Shown here: positions 1-6,111 of the stretch, piece after piece
How the letters are laid out: each line of letters begins with the position of its first letter
How positions within the stretch are numbered: the stretch's first letter is position 1
Assembly (NCBI GenBank): GCA_016932295.1
Contig: JAFGDC010000062.1
Location: forward strand, 1 to 8,672
Source of the DNA: a candidate division CSSED10-310 bacterium
GTDB lineage: Bacteria; CSSED10-310; JAFGDC01
Direction of reading: 5' to 3'
DNA: 8,672 nucleotides
Notes under the pieces: generated by a model
What the model was told of the DNA's origin: nothing
The model's database searches: none
Seen by the model: the letters and a program-made list of their open reading frames with translations, nothing else
Program-made: the position numbers and the translations under genes

Positions 1-2481
1 GATTGCGCCGGCGCTGCCGTGGAAACAATAGAGGGAATGGCGGTCGGGCGGATGCTGCACCCCTTGCAGGCGGCGTTTCTCAGCGCCGGTGCGGTGCAGT
101 GCGGTTTCTGCACACCCGGCATGATAATGCGGGCTGCCGGCCTGTTGCGGAATTCATCCCGCCCCGGCGCCGGTGAAATTCGTGCGGCTCTCCAGGCGAA
201 TCTGTGCCGCTGCACGGGATACGTGCAAATCGAAGAAGCCGTCCGGAAAGCGGCTGAAACGAGTGAGTGGATGCCGATGGAAGCTTTCCGCCCGGAAGAG
301 GTTGCGAAGGTGACCGGTGCCGCGAAATATTCGGCTGATTATACCGACTTCTCAGGATTATCTGCCGCGGTGACCTGGTCTGCCCATCCGCACGCCAGGA
401 TTCTCCGCATCGATACCGGTAAAGCTTCGCGGATGCCTGGCGTGGATGCGGTCTTGACCTGTCTTGATGTTCCGGGCGCCAACAGGTTCGGTCGCGCTGT
501 TCCGGATCAGCCGTTGTTGGCGGATGGAGAAGTACACATGGTCGGCGATGCGGTGGCGGTGGTGGTGGCTGCCACCGAACAGCAGGCAAGAAACGCCGTG
601 GCCGCAGTCGATGTCCAGTACGAGGTGCTGCTCCCCAACACCGACATGGAGGCGGTGGCGGAAACGGCAGCCGCGGAGACAGTGTCTCCCCTGGCGGCGA
701 TGTCCGCCTGGGGTGCCGGGGTAGCCGAACCGGATGGCCCTGATGATCTGGTCGTTCACCACCGATTTGCCACCCAGCGGATCGAGCACGCCGTGCTGGA
801 ACCGGATGCCGCCATGGCCTGGCCCACGGAAGAAGGCGGTGTGATGGTCATCGGTCAATCTCAGAATGTCTATTTCGATCGTGTCATAATCGCCTCCGTC
901 CTCGGATTGGCAAAATCATTGGTCAGGGTGATTCAGCCTTATGTCGGGGCTGCGTTCGGTAAACGCGAGGATCCGTTCACGCAGGTACTGGCCGCGCTGT
1001 GTGCCTTCCATGTCAAGCGTCCCGTTCGCATCGTACTCTCCCGCGCCGAGAGCATACTCGCCACCACCAAAAGGCATCCTATGATCATCGAGCATCGTAC
1101 AAGGCTGTTCCCCGATGGTGGCATCAAGGATTGGCAAGTGAAGATCCTGGCCGATTCAGGACCATACTCCTCATGGGCACCTAACATCATTCGCAAGGCT
1201 GCCTTCCATGCCTTCGGTCCGTACCTGATACCAAGCGCTCATGTGCTGGCGCGTGCGGTCTTCACAAACAACCTGAACTCCGGAGCCATGCGGGGATTCG
1301 GCGCCGCCCAGGCGATTTACGGGATGGAATGTCAGATGGATGAAATCGCGGTCCTTCTCAAGGAGGATCCGATCCGATTCCGGCGCAAGCATGTGCTCGG
1401 AACAGGGATGCGAAACGCTATCCTCGCCTCGCCAGGCGCCGCCGAGCAGATCGCCGCGATTCTGGACAGCATGGAAACTGTACGCGAACGTTGGCGGAAA
1501 GATACCCACAGCGGTTCATGTGGGTATGGTGTGGCGCTGAGTTGGTATGGCATCGGTTATGGACATGGGATTCCCGATATCGGTTCAGCGACGATCGAAC
1601 TTCGTTCGGATGGTTCAGTGCTGGTGAAGACCGGCGCTATCGATTATGGGCAGGGATTGACCACGGTCATCGCCGAAATCACCAGTGCAATAATGATGGT
1701 TCCAACGGTCGATATCGTCGTCCTGCCGGCCGATACGGCGGTAACTCCGGATAGTGGATCAACGGTCGCTTCGCGGCAGACCACCGTGACCGGCAACGCC
1801 GTCGCCGCGGCAGCGCGAAGCCTCGCCGAGCAAATCCTCATCTTGGCTGCACAATACATGTCCCTTCCCGTGGCGAATCTGCTGCTGCGTGATGCTTCTG
1901 TCGTGGAGGCCGGCAGCGGCCGCGCCATGAGCCTCGCCGCCATCGCCGTCAGGGCTGAGCAAGACGGCGTGCTCCCTGCCGTTCAAAAACGATACGCACT
2001 TCGTTCCAGTCGGTTGGATGCGCATGGCCAAGGGATGCCGTATCACCAGTATTCCTTCGGCGGCAACCTGGTGGAAGTGATCGGTGATGGAGCGGAGGGA
2101 GTAACAGTGACCAGGGTTCTGGCGGTGCATGATGGCGGACGCATCATCAATGCCCGGGGATTCCGCGGGCAAATCATCGGGGGAGTCGTGATGGGATTGG
2201 GTATGGCGCTCATGGAAAAGCTGGATTGCCCGGGAGGTATCCTTTATCAGAGCGATTTCGACACATATCGGATCCCCCGCTGCAAGGATGTTCCCGAAAT
2301 TGAGATCATTACATTGCATTGTCCGGAACCGGCCAATCCATTGGGCGTCAAGGCCATCGGCGAGCCGGCCATGCTGGGGGTGGTACCGGCAGTGGCAAAT
2401 GCCGTCCGCGATCTCACCGGCATCAGGCATACCGCCCTGCCGCTGCCCTGGAAGGACGCGGTGACTCGCGGTTCAACTTAA
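1..2481 (+). CDS. Molybdenum hydroxylase, fused [2Fe-2S] and molybdopterin-binding domains (xanthine dehydrogenase/aldehyde oxidoreductase family), 5'-truncated
   Basis: The frame is open from base 1, so the true start lies to the left; the GTG at 19 is internal because codons 1-6 already fit the family. Codons 1-90 are the second [2Fe-2S] domain: VQCGFCTPG (Cys34, Cys37) and NLCRCTGY (Cys69, Cys71). The first, plant-type cluster is cut off. The molybdopterin part begins near codon 98 (KVTGAAKY) and runs to the end. Visible landmarks are GQSQN (Gln286/288), RGFG (Arg431, the position of the substrate-contacting Arg of xanthine dehydrogenase), DYGQGL, PDSGSTVASRQ, and AIGEPAML with Glu788 as the likely catalytic base. 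The family hydroxylates purines, N-heterocycles or aldehydes with water-derived oxygen. The fusion order matches Mop-type aldehyde oxidoreductases and E. coli XdhD. The CO dehydrogenase active-site loop is absent. The substrate cannot be named. No FAD subunit or cofactor-maturation gene follows it; these could lie upstream. Confidence 0.93.
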   Translation, partial: DCAGAAVETIEGMAVGRMLHPLQAAFLSAGAVQCGFCTPGMIMRAAGLLRNSSRPGAGEIRAALQANLCRCTGYVQIEEAVRKAAETSEWMPMEAFRPEEVAKVTGAAKYSADYTDFSGLSAAVTWSAHPHARILRIDTGKASRMPGVDAVLTCLDVPGANRFGRAVPDQPLLADGEVHMVGDAVAVVVAATEQQARNAVAAVDVQYEVLLPNTDMEAVAETAAAETVSPLAAMSAWGAGVAEPDGPDDLVVHHRFATQRIEHAVLEPDAAMAWPTEEGGVMVIGQSQNVYFDRVIIASVLGLAKSLVRVIQPYVGAAFGKREDPFTQVLAALCAFHVKRPVRIVLSRAESILATTKRHPMIIEHRTRLFPDGGIKDWQVKILADSGPYSSWAPNIIRKAAFHAFGPYLIPSAHVLARAVFTNNLNSGAMRGFGAAQAIYGMECQMDEIAVLLKEDPIRFRRKHVLGTGMRNAILASPGAAEQIAAILDSMETVRERWRKDTHSGSCGYGVALSWYGIGYGHGIPDIGSATIELRSDGSVLVKTGAIDYGQGLTTVIAEITSAIMMVPTVDIVVLPADTAVTPDSGSTVASRQTTVTGNAVAAAARSLAEQILILAAQYMSLPVANLLLRDASVVEAGSGRAMSLAAIAVRAEQDGVLPAVQKRYALRSSRLDAHGQGMPYHQYSFGGNLVEVIGDGAEGVTVTRVLAVHDGGRIINARGFRGQIIGGVVMGLGMALMEKLDCPGGILYQSDFDTYRIPRCKDVPEIEIITLHCPEPANPLGVKAIGEPAMLGVVPAVANAVRDLTGIRHTALPLPWKDAVTRGST

Positions 2482-2498
2482 ACAGACACAGGTGATCC

Positions 2499-2585
2499 GT
2501 GACCGACAACGCCTTCATTACGCATCGCCGACGGCTGCCGGGAGATACGGATCAGGTCTGTATCGTAAGCCGGCGTGGAACCTAG
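2499..2585 (+). CDS. Possible 28-codon small ORF downstream of the Mo-hydroxylase
   Basis: A GTG start at 2499 is preceded by AGGTG (2490-2494) at a workable 4-nt spacing, and the frame ends at TAG 2583-2585. The peptide begins VTDNAFITHRRR and is basic. It starts 17 nt after the Mo-hydroxylase stop, so it could be translated from the same message. I recognise no family. It may be a remnant of a gene start, a genuine small protein, or chance. Hairpin 2544-2564 lies inside it, which argues slightly against coding. Confidence 0.2.
   Translation: MTDNAFITHRRRLPGDTDQVCIVSRRGT
2544..2564. other. Hairpin in the convergent intergenic gap
   Basis: GATACGGA (2544-2551) pairs with TCTGTATC (2557-2564) around a 5-nt loop, giving 8 pairs including one G-U. 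It lies between two genes that end facing each other. No T-run follows on either strand, so it is not a classical intrinsic terminator, although it could stabilise a 3' end. Confidence 0.4.
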
Positions 2586-2600
2586 GTGCCACAGCGCCAC

Positions 2601-2619
2601 TCGGTATACAGCATACCGA
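2601..2619. terminator. Second hairpin between convergent genes, possible bidirectional terminator without a U-tract
   Basis: TCGGTAT (2601-2607) and ATACCGA (2613-2619) form a perfect 7-bp stem with loop ACAGC. It sits 15 nt beyond the stop of the minus-strand PspA-like gene and 120 nt beyond the Mo-hydroxylase stop. The position suits termination or 3'-end protection in either direction. Neither strand shows the expected run of T, so the terminator call rests on position and stem only. Confidence 0.35.
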
Positions 2620-2633
2620 AACGGCCGCTCCGG

Positions 2634-3392
2634 CTACTGGTCTTCCGGTCTCTGGGCATCCTTCGATCGATCGGCGATGAGCGATGTGTCAGGATTTGCC
2701 AGGAGTTCCTTCTGGATCTCCTCGTAGCGGTTGTCAATGAGCGCTTCCGTCGCTATGAAAGAAAGCCGTCGGTCGATCTCGTCGCCTTCGATCGATGTCA
2801 CTTCCTCCATGGCATCCAACCGGTCGCTTTCCTCCCGGATCTCATCGAATCCTTCCGAGAAAATGGTACCGGTACCCTCCAGATCAAGTTGTGAAAAGAG
2901 CGCGAGCATTTCCCGGCGGGACTGGTTGAGCTGATGAAGCACCCGGGCTTCGTTAAGCTGTCTGGCCCGTGCCCCTATTTCGGCGGCGGTGCGCTCATAC
3001 TGTTCTCGAGCCTTCCGGGCATTGCCTTGTGCCGTGCTCCAGGCCCTGTTCAACATGTCGGCGCGCTGCTCAACCTCGATCTTGTGCCGGAGCAGACTCC
3101 TGGCCTCTTCCTCCAATGGCGCTTTCTCCATGCCAGTCGCCTGGCCGGAGCGGAGCACCGCTTGCCGGGCTTTGGCATCCAGCCGCTCGATTTCCGACCG
3201 GCAATCCTCCAGTTGTCGCTTGATACGATTCTCGTGCGCGATTGCGATGGCGACGGCCTTGTGAAACTCCTGCAGGCGTGACTGCATCTGTCCCATAGCC
3301 TTGTCCATCCTGGTCATGGCCTGTCGCTTCTCCGCTTTACCCAGAGCGGCGTTCACCATGGATCGCAGCACCGACCGCACGTTATCCAGCAT
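2634..3392 (-). CDS. PspA/IM30-like coiled-coil protein, 252 aa
   Basis: The frame is open to 3497, but ATG at 3392 is preceded by GGAGG with a 4-nt spacer and the family-like N-terminus starts there (MLDNVRSVLRSMVNAALGKA). The protein has no signal peptide or membrane span and is almost entirely charged helix. Residues about 1-20 resemble the amphipathic membrane-binding helix of PspA/Vipp1. Residues 21-165 are long coiled coil rich in Glu, Arg, Lys and Ala. Residues 178-200 (FSEGFDEIREESDRLDAMEE) resemble the FESFERRIDQMEAEAE segment near the end of PspA. PspA proteins form ESCRT-III-like membrane scaffolds under envelope stress. At 252 aa it is about 30 aa longer than E. coli PspA, with an acidic tail. 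No pspB, pspC or pspF is next to it. The assignment rests on pattern resemblance; another coiled-coil protein is possible. Confidence 0.6.
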   Translation of the reverse strand: MLDNVRSVLRSMVNAALGKAEKRQAMTRMDKAMGQMQSRLQEFHKAVAIAIAHENRIKRQLEDCRSEIERLDAKARQAVLRSGQATGMEKAPLEEEARSLLRHKIEVEQRADMLNRAWSTAQGNARKAREQYERTAAEIGARARQLNEARVLHQLNQSRREMLALFSQLDLEGTGTIFSEGFDEIREESDRLDAMEEVTSIEGDEIDRRLSFIATEALIDNRYEEIQKELLANPDTSLIADRSKDAQRPEDQ

Positions 3393-3490
3393 TGTTCCTC
3401 CGATCAATTGCACGATGCAGCATATGTCATTGCCTGTCAACACGATGGAAGGTCGATTCCGGAACGGTGAATATGGCTTTTGAGGCATAA

Positions 3491-3519
3491 TTGACACCGT
3501 GACGGTGATTCTCTATTTT
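3491..3519 (+). promoter_or_regulatory. Strong sigma70-type promoter for the thioredoxin lipoprotein/DUF1573 unit
   Basis: A perfect -35 TTGACA (3491-3496) is followed after exactly 17 nt by TATTTT (3514-3519, 4 of 6 consensus). Transcription would start near 3526 and leave a 5' UTR of about 148 nt. The spacer carries the dyad CACCG-TGA-CGGTG (3495-3507), which overlaps the end of the -35 box and could be a repressor site. Confidence 0.65.
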
Positions 3520-3604
3520 GAATCGATGGATCACGACCTCGAACTGTATCACGGGGAGTGAAGCCGCCGCTCAATACGGTGGCCTGAAGAGGAATCGTGA
3601 TGCC

Positions 3605-3646
3605 CGGGAGTGATCCTGCCGTGTGATGGCAATCAGGCAGCTCCTG
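3605..3646 (+). promoter_or_regulatory. Structured 5' UTR element upstream of the thioredoxin lipoprotein
   Basis: One uninterrupted 15-nt 3' strand (3632-3646) pairs with a 5' strand broken by two bulges. CGGGAG (3605-3610) pairs with CTCCTG (3641-3646, one G-U), CTGCC (3616-3620) with GGCAG (3636-3640), and TGAT (3624-3627) with ATCA (3632-3635). The loop is GGCA, and the 5'-side bulges are TGATC and GTG. The element ends 17 nt before the Shine-Dalgarno. I recognise no riboswitch class. Confidence 0.4.
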
Positions 3647-3673
3647 CAGGGCAGTGGGAAAGTGGAGGAACAG

Positions 3674-4198
3674 ATGATCAAGTATGGCAAGCGGTTATTC
3701 ATTCTGTCGTTGTTTATTGTGTTGATGGGAGCTTGTGTCGCCGGCGACAATGCCACCGGCGACAATGCCACCGGCGACGTGACCGGGGGGAAGAAGGCGC
3801 CGGCCTTCGAACTCAGGGATTTGAACGGGAACATCGTTCGCTTGGCAGACTTCAAGGGCAAGGTGGTGCTGGTGGATTTCTGGGCGACCTGGTGTGGACC
3901 GTGCAGGAAAATCATCCCTGATCTCGTCAGGCTTCATACCAATTACCACACAAAGGGGCTCGAGATTATCGGATTGTCGCTCGACCGCCAACCGGAGAAG
4001 GTGCTGCCCAGTTTCATCCAGCAGAACAAGATTTCCTATCCCATAGCCGCAGCCTCGCAGAGACTGGCCGCTGAATTCGGGGGCGTGAAATACATCCCCA
4101 CCCTGTTCGTGGTGGATAAAAATGGCACTATCGTGGGGCAGCATGTCGGCGGTACCGATTACGATTCACTGGTCAAGATGGTAGAGAAGCTCCTCTAG
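3674..4198 (+). CDS. TlpA/ResA-like thioredoxin-fold lipoprotein, 174 aa
   Basis: ATG 3674 is chosen over earlier in-frame ATGs at 3623/3626 because GGAGG (3664-3668) lies 5 nt upstream and the protein then begins with a lipoprotein signal: MIKYGK, a hydrophobic core, and lipobox LMGAC with Cys21. A Gly-Asp-Asn-Ala-Thr repeat linker (residues 24-35) follows. The thioredoxin domain covers about 42-174: active site WCGPC (Cys74, Cys77), the TlpA/AhpC-like segment LEIIGLSLD (96-104), and cis-proline IPT (Pro142). Such proteins reduce disulfides on the periplasmic side, for instance during cytochrome c maturation. Residue +2 after Cys21 is Val rather than Asp, so by the E. coli rule it would go to the outer membrane. 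It is co-transcribed with the DUF1573 gene 2 nt downstream, a pairing familiar from other genomes. The electron donor and target are unknown. Confidence 0.92.
   Translation: MIKYGKRLFILSLFIVLMGACVAGDNATGDNATGDVTGGKKAPAFELRDLNGNIVRLADFKGKVVLVDFWATWCGPCRKIIPDLVRLHTNYHTKGLEIIGLSLDRQPEKVLPSFIQQNKISYPIAAASQRLAAEFGGVKYIPTLFVVDKNGTIVGQHVGGTDYDSLVKMVEKLL
3741..3778 (+). repeat. 15-bp in-frame tandem repeat, about 2.5 copies
   Basis: The unit CCGGCGACAATGCCA occurs at 3741-3755 and 3756-3770 without mismatch, and its first 8 bases recur at 3771-3778. It encodes the flexible Gly-Asp-Asn-Ala-Thr linker between the lipid-anchored Cys and the thioredoxin domain. Because the unit is five codons, copy-number change would keep the frame and only alter tether length. 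Confidence 0.9.
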
Positions 4199-4200
4199 CC

Positions 4201-5220
4201 ATGTTCAACAGGTATACCTTACTTCCCGCATCCCGAGTTATGGCCGGTGCAATGGCCGGCTTGATGTGGTTGATCACCGCTCCGGTCCTGGCAGCGCCGC
4301 GCATCGAATTGGAGATGGACGACTGGGATGCCGGCAGGATGTATGTGAATCAATCTCAAGAAAAGATCATCAGAATTTTTAACACGGGCGATGAGGATCT
4401 CACGCTGTTCAGCATCGATCGCGATTGCGGTGGCACAGTCAGCCTGCGAACACCTTACACGATCCGGCCGGACAGGAAAGTGTTCGTGAAGATCACCTTC
4501 GAGGCGGGTCAGAGCCTGGGTGAGAAAACCAGAAAACTGGTCATCCGCAGCAATGATCCGGAACGGTCCGAGGTGGTATTCAAAATGCGCGGTACGGTTG
4601 TGGCGGATCTGTTGCCTGAACCGCAGTATGTATTCCTGGAAGATGCCAAACCCGGATCGATGGTGGAACGGACGATTCGTTTGACAAGGCCGGGAGACCT
4701 GCCGGTCGGAGTGGTGGAAGTACTCCCCTCCAACAATATGATCCAGGCAGCACTCTCCGGCGCATCCAGCGGGGATCAGCTCCTCCACTTGCGGATCAGA
4801 ATTCCTGAAGTCATCGGGCTGATGGATGAACGAGTCATTCTGCTCACCGATTCACCGCAACAAAAAGAAGTGATCGTTCCCGTTCGGGGACTTGTCAAAG
4901 GTGACATCTCTCTCTCGCCGAATCACCTTTATTTCAAGATAATCGAGCCGGATGAACCGGTGGAGGAGGTTATCGCCGTGGAAAATACCGGTGATGACCC
5001 AGTGGAAATCGAATCGATCGAATCCGATATCCAGAATCTGGATCTGCAAATCCGGGTCATCGATAGCGGCAGGAGTTACTCTGTCACCGCACGCCTGGAA
5101 CCTCCTTTTGAGATCGGCCGCATCAAGGGAGCGATCATGCTGCAGACGAACCACCCGTTCCAGCGCCACATTACGATCCCGGTCCGGGGATATGTCAAGG
5201 CACATTCATCGAAGGAATGA
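4201..5220 (+). CDS. Exported protein with DUF1573/ASH-like immunoglobulin-fold repeats, 339 aa
   Basis: ATG 4201 follows the previous stop by 2 nt with no clear Shine-Dalgarno, which suggests translational coupling. Residues 1-31 are a Sec signal peptide with a hydrophobic stretch at about 13-30 and a likely signal peptidase I cut after VLA (Ala31). Three similar beta-rich modules follow, at about 33-135, 136-232 and 233-335. Each ends with an alike strand: VVFKMRGTV, VIVPVRGLV and HITIPVRGYV. The modules carry the DUF1573 hallmarks of NTGDEDL/NTGDDPV segments and SNDP/TNHP turns. The usual SCGCT-like cysteine motif is reduced to DCGG in module 1 and absent from the others. It probably acts in the periplasm or at the cell surface as a binding scaffold beside the thioredoxin lipoprotein. 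The molecular role of DUF1573 proteins is unknown. Confidence 0.8.
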   Translation: MFNRYTLLPASRVMAGAMAGLMWLITAPVLAAPRIELEMDDWDAGRMYVNQSQEKIIRIFNTGDEDLTLFSIDRDCGGTVSLRTPYTIRPDRKVFVKITFEAGQSLGEKTRKLVIRSNDPERSEVVFKMRGTVVADLLPEPQYVFLEDAKPGSMVERTIRLTRPGDLPVGVVEVLPSNNMIQAALSGASSGDQLLHLRIRIPEVIGLMDERVILLTDSPQQKEVIVPVRGLVKGDISLSPNHLYFKIIEPDEPVEEVIAVENTGDDPVEIESIESDIQNLDLQIRVIDSGRSYSVTARLEPPFEIGRIKGAIMLQTNHPFQRHITIPVRGYVKAHSSKE

Positions 5221-5970
5221 TCAGCGTCGCCAGGGCAGGGGGTCGGTAAACGGAGTCACACCCCGGTATTCAAACAGGCCGGCCAGCTCCGGACAACTGC
5301 CGGCGTAAGGATGTGCACGATTAAAAGGATTGCGCTGCCGGCGTTTGGTTGCCAGGCTGCCGACCCCAGTGCCGGATGCGGCCACACCGTAGGGGTCCCG
5401 TTCAAATTCAGCCAGCACTTTTTCTTCACCCCGCAACGCCGTCGTCAGATCCCCGGGGTCATTGACACCTATGTAATTGAATCCCGCAGCAGGGAAATCC
5501 AGCGTTTTACGGTGATACTCAAAGCGGCGTGATTTGAATCCCCATGATATCACCGAGAGACGAAGCGGGAACATTCCGGTGATTTCCTTGAAACGGCAGA
5601 TGCTGAAGAGGATGTTTTCAAACGAATCCCGGGCGTACTCTTCCGTGTGCGCTCGCTGGCGCACATCATCAGTGCCCCACCAGTTCATGGCTGCCGCCGC
5701 AGTCCAGTAGCCGGCTGCCTCGGCGAACGGACCGGCGGATAATCTGGTCTGTCCCCCCGAGAATACCAGGAGTGCGTCGGTCGAATCCGACGCCAGCATT
5801 ACTCCGGCGCGGATATGTTCCATGTACAATCCCGCTTCACCCCGCTGGTAATCGAAAAGAGACCAATAATGTGCATCCAGCGGATCACGGTCCAGGTCAC
5901 CGCGATAGACCGCGTGACACGCCACGATGATCGCATGATCCACCCGTCCCTCAGCGTGGTCATCTTTCAT
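5221..5970 (-). CDS. DUF218 (YdcF-type) domain protein of the longer, fungal-like form, 249 aa
   Basis: ATG 5970 has AGAGG 9 nt upstream, and an in-frame TAG lies just before it (5983-5985), so the start is well bounded. There is no signal peptide or membrane segment. DUF218 landmarks in order are DHAIIVACHAVYRG (11-24), YQRGE (41-45), EHIRAGV (51-57), FSGGQTR (70-76), conserved Glu84, EEYARDSFENILFSICRF (110-127), WGFKSRRF (143-150), and a C-terminal tail with FERDPYG, KRRQRNPF and SCPEL. The core is the Rossmann-like YdcF fold; E. coli YdcF is reported to bind S-adenosylmethionine, but the function is open. The C-terminal motifs recall the uncharacterised DUF218 proteins of fungi rather than the short membrane-attached bacterial ones; this is from memory. 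It abuts the DUF1573 gene tail to tail with no gap and is transcribed towards it. Confidence 0.8.
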   Translation of the reverse strand: MKDDHAEGRVDHAIIVACHAVYRGDLDRDPLDAHYWSLFDYQRGEAGLYMEHIRAGVMLASDSTDALLVFSGGQTRLSAGPFAEAAGYWTAAAAMNWWGTDDVRQRAHTEEYARDSFENILFSICRFKEITGMFPLRLSVISWGFKSRRFEYHRKTLDFPAAGFNYIGVNDPGDLTTALRGEEKVLAEFERDPYGVAASGTGVGSLATKRRQRNPFNRAHPYAGSCPELAGLFEYRGVTPFTDPLPWRR

Positions 5971-6074
5971 AGGTTTGAACCTCTATCTGCGTACCGCATT
6001 GCTTCGAGCGCTGCCCGATCGTCCGCCCGATCCGGATCAATCAGCCGCGGTCCCGGCTCGACATTCTCAGGCAA
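5967..6074 (-). CDS. Possible 35-codon upstream ORF overlapping the DUF218 start by ATGA
   Basis: Reading from TTG 6074, the frame gives a charged peptide (PENVEPGPRLIDPDR near its start, ALEAMRYADRG near its end). It stops at TGA 5967-5969, which overlaps the DUF218 ATG as ATGA. The frame is closed by TGA at 6108-6110, so it cannot be longer than about 46 codons. The TTG lies almost exactly where the promoter at 6082-6111 would start transcription, so translation would have to be leaderless. It may be a small regulatory ORF, a decayed N-terminal extension, or chance. Confidence 0.2.
   Translation of the reverse strand: MPENVEPGPRLIDPDRADDRAALEAMRYADRGSNL
6013..6038. repeat. Short direct repeat and palindrome in the DUF218 leader
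   Basis: GCCCGATC occurs at 6013-6020 and again at 6025-6032, a 12-bp period. The second copy overlaps the perfect 10-bp palindrome GATCCGGATC (6029-6038). The position downstream of the predicted start site would suit a roadblock operator, but no known regulator site is recognised. Confidence 0.3.
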
Positions 6075-6081
6075 CGATTCA

Positions 6082-6111
6082 ATGGTAGGGCTGCCCCCCT
6101 GTCGCCGTCAA
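6082..6111 (-). promoter_or_regulatory. Candidate sigma70-type promoter for the DUF218 gene
   Basis: On the minus strand TTGACG (6111-6106) and TACCAT (6087-6082) are separated by 18 nt, with the -35 matching 5 of 6 and the -10 matching 4 of 6. Transcription would begin near 6075, giving a leader of about 105 nt before ATG 5970. The spacer contains a run of six G (6099-6094). Confidence 0.45.

Noticed and set aside
80..589. Long open frames antisense to the Mo-hydroxylase (also 358-858 and 1759-2430)
   Set aside because: They are shadows of a clear coding gene in GC-rich DNA, with no family resemblance and no ribosome-binding sites.
3412..3440. Perfect TTGACA on the minus strand (3440-3435) as a promoter for the PspA-like gene
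   Set aside because: At 17-18 nt spacing the -10 would be CATCGT or ATCGTG, at most 3 of 6 matches, so the -35 alone is not enough.
3484..3506. GG-N10-GC on the minus strand upstream of the PspA-like gene, tempting as a sigma54 promoter as in enterobacterial psp operons
   Set aside because: Only the GG and GC match; the flanking bases do not fit TGGCAC and TTGCA, and GG-N10-GC is expected often by chance.
3623..3673. Longer start for the thioredoxin lipoprotein at ATG 3623 or 3626
   Set aside because: No Shine-Dalgarno before it, and the extension would bury the lipoprotein signal behind a polar segment; ATG 3674 has GGAGG at 5 nt.
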